A stretch of 64,000 bases of DNA. It comes from Pseudomonas aylmerensis (lineage in GTDB: Bacteria > Pseudomonadota > Gammaproteobacteria > Pseudomonadales > Pseudomonadaceae). The notes beneath the pieces were generated by a model. The model was not told where the DNA came from. It saw only the letters and a program-made list of their open reading frames with translations, and made no database searches. Location: assembly GCF_001702265.1 (NCBI RefSeq), contig NZ_MAUE01000028.1, positions 95,504-159,503 on the forward strand. Direction: 5' to 3'. A program made the translations under genes and the position numbers. Of this stretch, positions 42,741-51,410 are shown piece after piece; position 1 is the first letter of the stretch; every line of letters begins with the position of its first letter.

Positions 42741-43487
42741 ATGGCCATCCGATCTGTTGTACTCGATACCGAAACCACCGGCATGCCGGTGACCGACGGC
42801 CACCGGATCATTGAAATCGGCTGTGTCGAACTGATGGGTCGCCGCCTTACCGGTCGCCACTTCCACGTCTACCTGCAACCGGATCGCGACAGTGACGAAG
42901 GCGCGATCGGCGTCCACGGCATCACCGACGAGTTCCTCAAGGGCAAGCCGCGATTCGCCGAAGTGGCGGACGAGTTCTTCGAATTCATCAACGGCGCCCA
43001 GCTGATCATCCATAACGCGGCGTTCGACGTCGGCTTCATCAATAACGAATTTGCCCTGATGGGGCAGACGAATCGCGCGGACATTTCCCAGCACTGCTCG
43101 ATCCTCGACACCTTGATGATGGCCCGCGAGCGTCACCCCGGCCAGCGCAACAGCCTCGATGCGTTGTGCAAGCGGTATGGCGTCGACAACTCCGGCCGTG
43201 AACTCCACGGCGCCTTGCTCGACTCCGAGATTCTCGCCGACGTTTACCTGACCATGACGGGCGGGCAAACCAGCCTGTCCCTGGCAGGGAACGCGTCCGA
43301 TGGCAGCGGTTCGGCGGAAGGCTCGGGCAACCGGCCTTCGGAGATCCGTCGCCTGCCGGCGGACCGCAAACCCACCACGATCATCCGCGCCAGCGAGCAA
43401 GACCTGGCCGAGCATGCCGCGCGCCTGGAAGCGATTGCCAAGTCGGCGGGCGCGCCGGCGTTGTGGACTCAACTGACCCAGCAATAA
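42741..43487 (+). CDS. dnaQ: DNA polymerase III epsilon subunit (3'-5' proofreading exonuclease)
   Basis: A 248-residue proofreading subunit. The exonuclease motifs are intact: LDTETTGM (Exo I), HNAAFDVGFIN (Exo II) and HGALLDSEILADVYL (Exo III). The C-terminal tail after about residue 180 is the flexible part that contacts the alpha subunit. The rnhA-dnaQ pairing is the usual one, but here both genes face the same way, with 64 bp between. Confidence 0.95.
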   Translation: MAIRSVVLDTETTGMPVTDGHRIIEIGCVELMGRRLTGRHFHVYLQPDRDSDEGAIGVHGITDEFLKGKPRFAEVADEFFEFINGAQLIIHNAAFDVGFINNEFALMGQTNRADISQHCSILDTLMMARERHPGQRNSLDALCKRYGVDNSGRELHGALLDSEILADVYLTMTGGQTSLSLAGNASDGSGSAEGSGNRPSEIRRLPADRKPTTIIRASEQDLAEHAARLEAIAKSAGAPALWTQLTQQ

Positions 43488-43496
43488 CCGGTCCCC

Positions 43497-43588
43497 CTGT
43501 GGGAACCGGCTTGCCGGCGATAGCGATGTATCAGCCATGGATAACGCGGCTGGCTCGACGCTATCGGCGGCAAGCCGGCGCCTGCAGC
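43497..43588. repeat. REP-like inverted pair after dnaQ
   Basis: CTGTGGGAACCGGCTTGCCG (from 43497) recurs inverted as CGGCAAGCCGGCGCCTGCAG (ending 43587), with about 50 bp between. It lies between dnaQ and ldcA, and the hairpin may stabilise or end the dnaQ transcript. The rest of the 189-bp gap holds nothing else recognisable. Confidence 0.65.
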
Positions 43589-43676
43589 TGATGTGCATCG
43601 CTTTCAAAATCTTCATTCGCGCCATTGCCCGCAAGCTTCTACCCTGAGTGCATAGCCCTCAGGACTGCCCGCACCC

Positions 43677-45932
43677 ATGTACAAAGACCTGAAGTTCCCA
43701 GTGCTGATCGTGCACCGTGACATCAAGGCCGACACCGTTGCCGGTGATCGGGTTCGAGGCATCGCCGGGGAGTTGGAGCAAGAGGGCTTCAGTATCTTTT
43801 CCGCGGTGGACTACGCCGAAGGCCGGCTGGTGGCCGCTACCCATCACGGCCTGGCGTGCATGCTGATTGCCGCTGAAGGCGCCGGCGAAAACACCCACCT
43901 GCTGCAGAACATGGTCGAGCTGATCCGCCTCGCGCGGGTGCGGGCGCCGAACCTGCCGATCTTTGCCCTGGGCGAGCAAGTCACCCTGGAGAACGCCCCG
44001 GCCGATGCCATGAGCGAACTCAACCAACTGCGTGGCATTCTTTACCTGTTCGAAGACACCGTGCCGTTTCTCGCCCGCCAAGTGGCGCGTGCGGCACGCA
44101 CTTATCTGGACGGCCTGTTGCCGCCGTTTTTCAAGGCGCTGGTGCAGCACACCGCCGACTCCAATTATTCCTGGCACACCCCCGGCCATGGCGGCGGCGT
44201 GGCTTATCGCAAGAGTCCGGTGGGGCAGGCGTTTCATCAGTTCTTTGGCGAGAACACCCTGCGCTCGGACTTGTCGGTCTCGGTGCCCGAACTGGGCTCG
44301 CTGCTCGATCACACCGGGCCGCTGGCCGAAGCCGAAGCCCGCGCCGCGCGCAACTTTGGCGCCGATCACACGTTCTTCGTGATCAACGGCACGTCGACCG
44401 CCAACAAGATCGTCTGGCACTCCATGGTCGGGCGCGACGACCTGGTGCTGGTGGACCGCAATTGCCACAAGTCGGTGTTGCATTCGATCATCATGACCGG
44501 TGCCATCCCGCTGTACCTGTGCCCGGAACGCAACGAACTGGGGATCATCGGCCCGATCCCACTGAGTGAATTCAGCCCGGAATCGATCCGTGCCAAGATC
44601 GAGGCCAGCCCGCTGGCCCGTGGTCGACCGGCGAAGGTCAAGCTGGCGGTGGTGACCAACTCCACCTATGACGGGCTGTGCTACAACGCCGAGCTGATCA
44701 AGCAGCAATTGGGCAACAGTGTCGAGGTGCTGCACTTTGACGAGGCCTGGTACGCCTACGCTGCCTTCCACGAGTTCTTCGCCGGCCGTTATGGCATGGG
44801 CACCTCGCGGACCCCGGACAGCCCGCTGGTGTTCACCACCCACTCAACGCACAAGCTGTTGGCGGCGTTCAGCCAGGCTTCGATGATCCATGTGCAGGAC
44901 GGCGGCGCCCGCCAGCTGGACCGTGATCGGTTCAACGAAGCGTTCATGATGCATATTTCCACCTCGCCGCAGTACAGCATCATCGCCTCGCTGGACGTGG
45001 CCTCGGCGATGATGGAAGGCCCCGCCGGGCGTTCGCTGTTGCAGGAAATGTTCGACGAGGCCCTGAGCTTTCGTCGCGCGCTGGCCAATCTGCGCCAGCA
45101 CATTGCCGCTGAGGACTGGTGGTTTTCCATCTGGCAACCGCCCTCGGTGGCCGGTATCGACCGCGTGGCGACGGCGGATTGGCTGTTGCAGCCGCAGGAT
45201 GATTGGCACGGCTTCGGCGATGTGGCTGAGGACTACGTGCTGCTGGACCCGATCAAAGTCACCCTGGTGATGCCGGGACTCAACGCCGGTGGCGCCCTAA
45301 GCGACTGCGGCATTCCTGCGGCGGTGGTCAGTAAATTCCTCTGGGAACGTGGGCTGGTGGTGGAAAAGACCGGGTTGTATTCCTTCCTGGTGCTGTTTTC
45401 GATGGGCATCACCAAGGGTAAATGGAGTACCTTGCTCACCGAGTTGCTGGAGTTCAAGCGCAACTACGACGCCAATGCCAGCCTGGCCAGTTGTTTGCCA
45501 TCGGTGTTCGCACAGGGCCCGTTGCGCTATCAGGGCCTCGGCCTGCGCGACCTGTGCGATCAGTTGCATAGCTGTTACCGTAGCAACGCGACCGCCAAGC
45601 ACCTCAAACGGATGTACACGGTTTTACCGGAAATCGCGATGAAACCGGCGCACGCCTACGACCAACTGGTCAGGGGCGAGGTGGAAGCGGTGTCTATCGA
45701 TGCGTTGCCAGGGCGCATAGCCGCGGTGATGCTGGTGCCTTATCCGCCCGGCATCCCGCTGATCATGCCGGGCGAGCGCTTTACCGAGTCGACGCGATCG
45801 ATCATTGACTACCTGGCCTTTGCCCGGACGTTCGATAGCAGTTTTCCCGGTTTTGTCGCCGATGTTCATGGATTGCAACACGAAGACGACGGCAGTGGTC
45901 GTTGTTACACCGTCGATTGCATCAAGGGTTAA
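43677..45932 (+). CDS. ldcA: Lysine decarboxylase LdcA
   Basis: A 751-residue PLP enzyme of the Orn/Lys/Arg decarboxylase family. The sequence is very close to what I remember of P. aeruginosa LdcA (same length and same opening MYKDLKFPVLIVHRDIKAD), which converts lysine to cadaverine. An N-terminal wing domain (about 1-130) precedes the PLP domain, with SWHTPGHGGGVAYRKSPVG and the cofactor lysine K393 (HSTHKLLAAFSQ). The C-terminal domain ends with YTVDCIKG. It works in lysine catabolism and polyamine balance. Confidence 0.93.
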   Translation: MYKDLKFPVLIVHRDIKADTVAGDRVRGIAGELEQEGFSIFSAVDYAEGRLVAATHHGLACMLIAAEGAGENTHLLQNMVELIRLARVRAPNLPIFALGEQVTLENAPADAMSELNQLRGILYLFEDTVPFLARQVARAARTYLDGLLPPFFKALVQHTADSNYSWHTPGHGGGVAYRKSPVGQAFHQFFGENTLRSDLSVSVPELGSLLDHTGPLAEAEARAARNFGADHTFFVINGTSTANKIVWHSMVGRDDLVLVDRNCHKSVLHSIIMTGAIPLYLCPERNELGIIGPIPLSEFSPESIRAKIEASPLARGRPAKVKLAVVTNSTYDGLCYNAELIKQQLGNSVEVLHFDEAWYAYAAFHEFFAGRYGMGTSRTPDSPLVFTTHSTHKLLAAFSQASMIHVQDGGARQLDRDRFNEAFMMHISTSPQYSIIASLDVASAMMEGPAGRSLLQEMFDEALSFRRALANLRQHIAAEDWWFSIWQPPSVAGIDRVATADWLLQPQDDWHGFGDVAEDYVLLDPIKVTLVMPGLNAGGALSDCGIPAAVVSKFLWERGLVVEKTGLYSFLVLFSMGITKGKWSTLLTELLEFKRNYDANASLASCLPSVFAQGPLRYQGLGLRDLCDQLHSCYRSNATAKHLKRMYTVLPEIAMKPAHAYDQLVRGEVEAVSIDALPGRIAAVMLVPYPPGIPLIMPGERFTESTRSIIDYLAFARTFDSSFPGFVADVHGLQHEDDGSGRCYTVDCIKG

Positions 45933-45934
45933 GA

Positions 45935-46507
45935 ATGTTTATGCAAGCTGTAATGAACCCGAAGTATCCGGGGCTCAGTGTACGGGTCGCCGACGAAGGC
46001 TTTGACGCCTACGTGTGGGGCAATGACTTCAGCTTTGAGGTCGTTGCCTACGGTGAGCCGCAGATGGGCAAGCGGGTCGATCAATGGCCCGTGGAGCGCA
46101 TCGTGCCGTACCGCAAGTGCTATGGCATCGACCCGGAGGAATTCGCCAGTTTTCGCGATGCGCCGGACAGTGCGATCTTCATGGCGTACCTGGATGATCG
46201 GGCGGTCGGGCATATCGTGATCAGTACCAACTGGAACGGCTTTGCCCACGTGGACGAGTTGGCGGTGGCGTTGCCCGCGCGACGCCATGGGGTGGCCAAG
46301 GCGCTGCTGGATGTGGCGCAGTTCTGGAGCCGCAAGAAAAACCTGCCGGGCATGATGCTTGAAACCCAGAACAACAACCTGGGGGCCTGCCGTTTGTATG
46401 AGCGTTGCGGCTATGTGATGGGCGGGATCGACCACCTGCGCTATCGCGGCATTGATCCGCAGACCCGCGAAGTGGCGATTTTCTGGTATCGGTTGTTCAA
46501 GGTGTAG
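45935..46507 (+). CDS. GNAT-family N-acetyltransferase
   Basis: A 190-residue acetyltransferase. The acetyl-CoA-binding motif is around VDELAVALPARRHGVAKALLD (about residues 105-125), and a C-terminal ETQNNNLGACRLYERCGY segment completes the fold. It begins 2 bp after the ldcA stop, so it is co-transcribed. Acetylation of cadaverine or another amine is a reasonable guess, but resistance-type relatives (streptothricin acetyltransferase) also have this shape. The 3' end overlaps the LysR gene tail-to-tail by 11 bp. Confidence 0.8.
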   Translation: MFMQAVMNPKYPGLSVRVADEGFDAYVWGNDFSFEVVAYGEPQMGKRVDQWPVERIVPYRKCYGIDPEEFASFRDAPDSAIFMAYLDDRAVGHIVISTNWNGFAHVDELAVALPARRHGVAKALLDVAQFWSRKKNLPGMMLETQNNNLGACRLYERCGYVMGGIDHLRYRGIDPQTREVAIFWYRLFKV

Positions 46508-47417
46508 GCGCGACGGGTTTGGTGTCGCTGGCGAGCAGGCCCTCGGCCTTTTGCGTGACGATCTCCAGCAACGCATTCAGGGCCGGTGAGGCCACGCCCT
46601 CCTTGAGGGTCAGCGCATACAGGCTGACCATGATCGGCGGCGACACCGGGCAGGCATCCAGCCCGGCCTCGCGCGCACCGAACGCGGTGAAGGGGTCGAC
46701 AATCGCCAGGCCTTCGCCGGCTTCCACCATGCTGCGCATCATCTGGTAAGTCTGCACCCGTGTCTGCACCACCGGCAGCGGGCGCAAGGCTTGCAGCTTG
46801 GCGTCCAGCAGACGGCTGAGCGGGTCTTGTCCTTCCAGCCCGATCATCGATTGGCCGGCCAGGTCCTGCAGCGCAATGTACTTTTGCTTGGGCTTGAGCC
46901 AGCCATGGGGCGCCAGCAGTTGCAGCTTGCCTTGGGCCAGCACGCTGCAGTGGATTTGCGGGTGCTGCGGGTCATGCAGGCTCAAGCCGACGTCGGCTTC
47001 ATGCAGCAGCAGGCTCCTGACGATATCCCGCGTCGGCTGGCTGGAGAGGTTGCACGGTGTGTCCTGGAAGCGTCGGCGCAGCACCGCAATGCTGTGTGGC
47101 AACAATTGGTTGGCCAGCGGCGGGGTGCAGAGGGCGCGCAAGGTCGGAGCGTGATGGTGTTTCAAACGGCTGGCCAGGCGTTGCACCGGTTCCAGCGCTT
47201 CCTGCAGGTGGGCCATTTCGACCTGCAGCTCCAGGGTCTCGCGGGTCGCCTGCAAGCGTCCACGCACGCTGGCGAACAACATGAAACCCACTTGCTGCTC
47301 GGCATCCTTGAGCGTCGCCTCTACATCGCCCACAGGCAGTTGCAACCATTCGGCGGCCGTGCCGAGGTGTCCGGTCTGCAAGATGGCCTGAATCACTTCG
47401 ATATGACGTAAACGCAT
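46497..47417 (-). CDS. LysR-family transcriptional regulator
   Basis: A 306-residue regulator. The helix-turn-helix is at the N-terminus (MRLRHIEVIQAILQTGHLGTAAEWLQLP), somewhat divergent in the recognition helix. The effector domain spans about 90-290. It converges on the ldcA-GNAT pair and is divergent from the orphan pseudopilin gene, so neither arrangement alone names its target. No operator was recognised in the 155-bp gap upstream. Confidence 0.82.
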   Translation of the reverse strand: MRLRHIEVIQAILQTGHLGTAAEWLQLPVGDVEATLKDAEQQVGFMLFASVRGRLQATRETLELQVEMAHLQEALEPVQRLASRLKHHHAPTLRALCTPPLANQLLPHSIAVLRRRFQDTPCNLSSQPTRDIVRSLLLHEADVGLSLHDPQHPQIHCSVLAQGKLQLLAPHGWLKPKQKYIALQDLAGQSMIGLEGQDPLSRLLDAKLQALRPLPVVQTRVQTYQMMRSMVEAGEGLAIVDPFTAFGAREAGLDACPVSPPIMVSLYALTLKEGVASPALNALLEIVTQKAEGLLASDTKPVAPTP

Positions 47418-47572
47418 GGCCGGAGTCTAGGGTCAGGAGGACGGGGATTCAATGGGTGGGCAAAAAAGAGCTGGGGCGTTGATTGGCGTCGACTACCGTT
47501 AATCATGCACGCAACTGCAACCAGCAGGCTGTATAAAGAGTGTTCAATCGCGCGATGACGGAGAGCCTCACC

Positions 47573-48019
47573 ATGCCGGGAAGTACCAGGGTCAATACCC
47601 TCCAGCGCCAACACGGCTTTACCCGGTGGGCGGTGTTGGTGGCACTCGTCATCATTGGCTTGCTCGCACTTGCCGTGGGCCCGCGATTGTTCGGCGATGT
47701 GGCGCTGACGGAAATTTCCACGGCCAAGACCCAGGTGGCCACGCTCGGTGCAGCCGTCGAGCGGTTCCACCAGGACACCGGCCGCTACCCGACTGACAGC
47801 GAGGGCCTTGAGGCCCTGGCCACGCAGCCGGCGGGCGAGACGAAATGGAAGGGGCCCTATGTCGACGAAGACCTGCTGAGCGATCCCTGGGGCGTTGCCT
47901 ATCAGTACCACTTCCCGCCCACCCAAACGCGAACGCCGTTCGATCTGTTTTCGTTCGGCAAGGACCGCACACTGGGCGGCGTGGGTGAGAACAAGGATAT
48001 TACCTACGGCGACCAGTAA
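47573..48019 (+). CDS. Orphan GspG-type pseudopilin lacking the conserved Glu5
   Basis: A 148-residue protein of the type II secretion major-pseudopilin family. A 15-residue leader ends in Gly, followed by FTRWAVLVALVIIGLLA. The globular part shows the GspG signatures DTGRYPT, EGLEAL, WKGPYVD and DPWG-x-x-YQY, as well as SFGKD. Canonical pilins have Glu at mature position 5; here it is Ala, and Leu3-Ile4 are replaced by Arg-Trp. No other secretion genes are nearby. It may be processed but not normally assembled, or work with a system encoded elsewhere. The start at 47573 has GGAGAG upstream. Confidence 0.82.
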   Translation: MPGSTRVNTLQRQHGFTRWAVLVALVIIGLLALAVGPRLFGDVALTEISTAKTQVATLGAAVERFHQDTGRYPTDSEGLEALATQPAGETKWKGPYVDEDLLSDPWGVAYQYHFPPTQTRTPFDLFSFGKDRTLGGVGENKDITYGDQ

Positions 48020-48121
48020 ATCATCTGGCATTACCCATCGACCTGATTAGAATGGCTCGTCTGATCGACAACGACCAAAGCCGGTGACCGGCACACACAA
48101 CAAAAACAGGTCTGGTCTCAT

Positions 48122-48466
48122 ATGCGTTTGCCCTCGATATTCCTCGGGGTAACGGTCAAGCCACTGCTGGTCCTGGTGACCGTAGGGGGCGTGGCCGCTT
48201 ATCTCTTCAGCAATCATGACGAAATCACCGCGCAAAACCTTGCCCTGGAGGCGTTTATCCGTGCCGAGGAACAGGTGGGCGCGCAGGTGGGTACGGTGCT
48301 GGACATGACGCTGGTCAGGCAGGTGGTGGCATATCCCGCGTACAACTCGCCGGGCTACACGCGCCTGATGTATGCGGTGGAGGGCGAGCGGGGGAGGTTG
48401 ATGGTGACGCTCAAGCAAGTCGACGGGGAGCCGGGGCTGGAAATCACCGAGATCCGTCGGCCGTGA
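48122..48466 (+). CDS. Small membrane-anchored protein of unknown function
   Basis: A 114-residue protein with an N-terminal membrane segment (about residues 8-28, VTVKPLLVLVTVGGVAAYLF) and a periplasmic domain of about 85 residues that looks alpha/beta (EAFIRAEEQVGAQVGTVLDM, then strand-like RLMYAVEGERGRLMVTLKQV). The general plan, a single anchor plus a small fold, recalls Coa1-like assembly factors, but this is not strong enough to name it. It lies 102 bp after the pseudopilin gene on the same strand. Confidence 0.6.
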   Translation: MRLPSIFLGVTVKPLLVLVTVGGVAAYLFSNHDEITAQNLALEAFIRAEEQVGAQVGTVLDMTLVRQVVAYPAYNSPGYTRLMYAVEGERGRLMVTLKQVDGEPGLEITEIRRP

Positions 48467-48529
48467 TCGCCCGGCCCAGTCAATGCCGTCAATGGCCGGG
48501 ACTGAGCGGGTACGTTCGGGGGATCAGGC

Positions 48530-48766
48530 TTATGAAGCGAGGGTGGTCTGCGATTCGCGCACGATGATGGTCCCCGACTGGATCAGCTTGAACTCATCGC
48601 CTTCCAGTTTTTCTACACGGTCGCCAATGGCCAGCTTGTAGGTGGTGGTGGGTGCCGAGCCAGCCAGGTCGCCTTGCGCCGGGTTGGATTCCTGGAACTC
48701 ATGCACCGAGTACACACGTCCTTCTGCGTCTCTGGCATGAAACTGTCCGACTAGTACTGCTGCCAT
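48530..48766 (-). CDS. Small conserved-looking protein of unknown function
   Basis: A 78-residue soluble protein starting MAAVLVGQFHARDAEGR, with AGAGG upstream. It appears beta-rich (VYSVHEFQE, TTYKLAIGDRVEKLEGDEFKLIQSG, TIIVRES), like a small beta-barrel or domain of unknown function. It has no signal peptide or cysteine. The 227-bp gap to the next gene on the right is AT-rich near 48840-48980 and has no recognised signal. Confidence 0.6.
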   Translation of the reverse strand: MAAVLVGQFHARDAEGRVYSVHEFQESNPAQGDLAGSAPTTTYKLAIGDRVEKLEGDEFKLIQSGTIIVRESQTTLAS

Positions 48767-48993
48767 CTGTTTAGAACCTCTGGAGATAAACACTCGATTT
48801 GCGGTGGTGTAGACCGTCATAGAGCGGGGTAGTTTACCTATGGAAAAAAAATACTATTCGCTGACCTTTTCAGACACTTCCTATGCATTGGGCTGCGAGA
48901 CAAACGCCTGGAGGATTATCAAAACCTTCTGGTGAACACGCCGCGAAGACTCTATAACTACAAGCTCCTTTAGTCAGACGTCGGGAAACCCCA

Positions 48994-49551
48994 ATGAGCA
49001 AGGCCTACACGATTGCCGTCCTGGTTGGCAGCTTGAGAAAAGACTCGATCAACCGCAAGGTCGCCCTGGCATTGGCCGAACTGGCCCCTGCCAACCTGAA
49101 GTTGAACATTGTGGAAATTGGCGATTTGCCGCTCTACAACGAAGATATCGACGGTGCTGCGCCGCCGGCAGCGTACAGTACTTTCCGTCAGCAAGTACGC
49201 TCATCCGACGCGGTGCTGTTTGTGACACCGGAGTACAACCGCTCCGTGCCCGCCCCATTGAAGAATGCGATTGACGTGGGTTCGCGCCCATACGGTCAAA
49301 GTGCCTGGAGCGGCAAGCCGGGCGCCATCATCAGCGTGTCGCCGGGTGCGATTGGTGGGTTTGGCGCCAACCACCACCTGCGTCAGTCGCTGGTGTTCCT
49401 CAATGTGCCGTGCATGCAGCAACCGGAGGCCTACCTGGGTGGCGCGGGCAGCGTGTTCGATGAGTCCGGCAAGGTCTCGGACAAGACCAAGCCGTTCCTG
49501 CAGGCCTTTATTGATGCCTACGGCCAGTGGGTAGAAAAACAGACTGCCTGA
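48994..49551 (+). CDS. NADPH-dependent FMN reductase
   Basis: A 185-residue flavodoxin-fold reductase. The phosphate-binding loop is VGSLRKDSINRKVA at about residues 10-23, and the family signature is TPEYNRSVPAPLKNAID (about 76-92). It supplies reduced FMN or reduces quinones, azo compounds or chromate in different relatives. It stands alone between the small protein and the convergent poxB gene. Confidence 0.88.
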   Translation: MSKAYTIAVLVGSLRKDSINRKVALALAELAPANLKLNIVEIGDLPLYNEDIDGAAPPAAYSTFRQQVRSSDAVLFVTPEYNRSVPAPLKNAIDVGSRPYGQSAWSGKPGAIISVSPGAIGGFGANHHLRQSLVFLNVPCMQQPEAYLGGAGSVFDESGKVSDKTKPFLQAFIDAYGQWVEKQTA

Positions 49552-49608
49552 GCCGATAACCCGAGCCAAACGGGGGAGTGGGCACGCCCGCTCCCCGCCC
49601 AGCCGGCT

Positions 49609-51333
49609 TTATCGCAGCCAGTTGGTGCGCGCCAGTTCGATCACTTCATCGCCGCGCCCGCTCATCACCGCCTTGAGCATATACAGGCTGAAGCCCTTGG
49701 CCTGCTCGAGCTTGATGGTTGGCGGCATCACCAGTTCCTGGGTCGCGGTGACCACATCCACCAGCACCGGGCCATCATGGGCCAGGGCGCGACGCAGGGC
49801 CGGTTCCAGGTCTTCGGATTGCTCCACGCGAATGCCGAGGATGCCCATGGCGTTGGACATCGCCGCGAAGTCCGGGTTTTTCAACTCGGTGCCGGCATCC
49901 AGGTAGCCGGCGGCCTTCATTTCCATGGCGACAAAGCCCAGGGATGAGTTATCGAACACGATGACTTTGATCGGCAACTGCAGCTGTGCCAACGAGATGA
50001 AATCCCCCATCAACATGGCAAAGCCGCCGTCACCCGACATCGAGATCACTTGCCGCCCGGGTAATGCCGCCTGGGCACCGATGGCCTGGGGCATGGCATT
50101 GGCCATGGAACCATGGTTGAACGAGCCGATCAGCCGGCGCCGGCCATTCATCTTCAAGTAGCGCGCGGCCCACACGGTCGGCGAGCCGACGTCGGCGGTG
50201 AAGATGGCATCGTCATCGGCCAGTTCACTGAGCAGGCGCGCGACGTACTGCGGGTGAATCGGTCGATTCGCCTTCGACGGTTGCGCGAGGTCATCCAGCC
50301 CCTGGCGGGCTTTCTCGTAGTGCTTCAGGGAAGTCTCGAGAAAGCTGCGATCGGTCTTGCGGGTCAGGCGTGGCAGCAGCGCGTCGAGGGTCTCGCTGAC
50401 GTCGGCGGCGATGCCCAGGTCCAGCGTGGCACGACGGCCCAGCGCCTGCGGGTTGCGGTCGACCTGGATGATCTTCGCGTCAGTCGGGTAGAACTGGCGA
50501 TACGGGAAGTCGGTGCCGAGCATGATCAGCGTGTCGCAATCGAGCATGGCGTGGTAACCGGAGCTGAAGCCGATCAGGCCGGTCATGCCCACGTCGAACG
50601 GGTTGTCCCATTCCACGTGCTCCTTGCCGCGCAGGGCGTGCACCACTGGGGCACCCAGGGCGTCGGCCAGGGCGACCACCTGATCGTGGGCACCGGCGCA
50701 GCCACTGCCGCACAGCAGGGTGACTTTCTCGCTGCTCTCGAGGATTTCGCTCAGGCGCTGCAGGTCCTGTTCCGCCGGCAGGGTGCGCGGTGCGTGCAGG
50801 GCCGGCCAGGGCTTGAGTTTGTCTTCGACCTCCAGCAGCGACACATCCCCCGGAATCACCACCACCGCCACGCCGCGATTGAGGATCGCCGAGCGCATGG
50901 CGCGGTGCAGCACGTGCGGCATCTGCTCGGGGTTGGTGACCAGCTCGATGAAGTGGCTGCACTCCTTGAACAACTCCTGGGGATGGGTTTCCTGGAAGTA
51001 GTTCAGGCCGATCTCGGACGAAGGGATCTGCGCCGCAATCGCCAGTACCGGCACATGGTTGCGATGGCAGTCGAACAAGCCATTGATCAAGTGCAGGTTG
51101 CCCGGCCCGCAGCTGCCGGCGCACACGGTCAGTTCACCGGTGGCGGCAGCCTCGGCACCGGCGGCGAAGGCGGCCACTTCTTCGTGGCGCACGTGCATCC
51201 ACTCGATGCTGTCCATGGTGCGCAGGGCGTCGGTGAGGCCATTGAGGCTGTCGCCGGTCAGGCCCCAGATGCGCTTGATGCCCGCCTGTTCAAGGGTGGT
51301 CGCCAATTGCTGGGCCAGGTTGATTTTCGCCAT
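49609..51333 (-). CDS. poxB: Pyruvate dehydrogenase (quinone), PoxB-like
   Basis: A 574-residue thiamine-diphosphate and FAD enzyme that decarboxylates pyruvate to acetate and CO2 and passes electrons to ubiquinone at the membrane. The N-terminal part is nearly identical in pattern to E. coli PoxB (KRIWGLTGDSLNGL, RHEEVAAFAAGAEA with the TPP glutamate, AGSCGPGNLHLINGLFDCHRNHVPVLAIAA). The C-terminal TPP motif GDGGFAMLMGD with NSS follows, and a C-terminal helical tail probably binds lipid. GGAG precedes the ATG at 51333 by six bases. Confidence 0.92.
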   Translation of the reverse strand: MAKINLAQQLATTLEQAGIKRIWGLTGDSLNGLTDALRTMDSIEWMHVRHEEVAAFAAGAEAAATGELTVCAGSCGPGNLHLINGLFDCHRNHVPVLAIAAQIPSSEIGLNYFQETHPQELFKECSHFIELVTNPEQMPHVLHRAMRSAILNRGVAVVVIPGDVSLLEVEDKLKPWPALHAPRTLPAEQDLQRLSEILESSEKVTLLCGSGCAGAHDQVVALADALGAPVVHALRGKEHVEWDNPFDVGMTGLIGFSSGYHAMLDCDTLIMLGTDFPYRQFYPTDAKIIQVDRNPQALGRRATLDLGIAADVSETLDALLPRLTRKTDRSFLETSLKHYEKARQGLDDLAQPSKANRPIHPQYVARLLSELADDDAIFTADVGSPTVWAARYLKMNGRRRLIGSFNHGSMANAMPQAIGAQAALPGRQVISMSGDGGFAMLMGDFISLAQLQLPIKVIVFDNSSLGFVAMEMKAAGYLDAGTELKNPDFAAMSNAMGILGIRVEQSEDLEPALRRALAHDGPVLVDVVTATQELVMPPTIKLEQAKGFSLYMLKAVMSGRGDEVIELARTNWLR

Positions 51334-51410
51334 GAAGAACTCCAATCGTCAGTGAGGTTAAAAATTGCTGATCAATAGGGGACAGTTCGATCACGGCGAA
51401 TGCTCCGCGC

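Noticed and set aside
48530..48766. Toxin-antitoxin pair formed with the 48122 gene
   Set aside because: The genes converge, neither resembles a known toxin or antitoxin, and the spacing is wrong for an operon.
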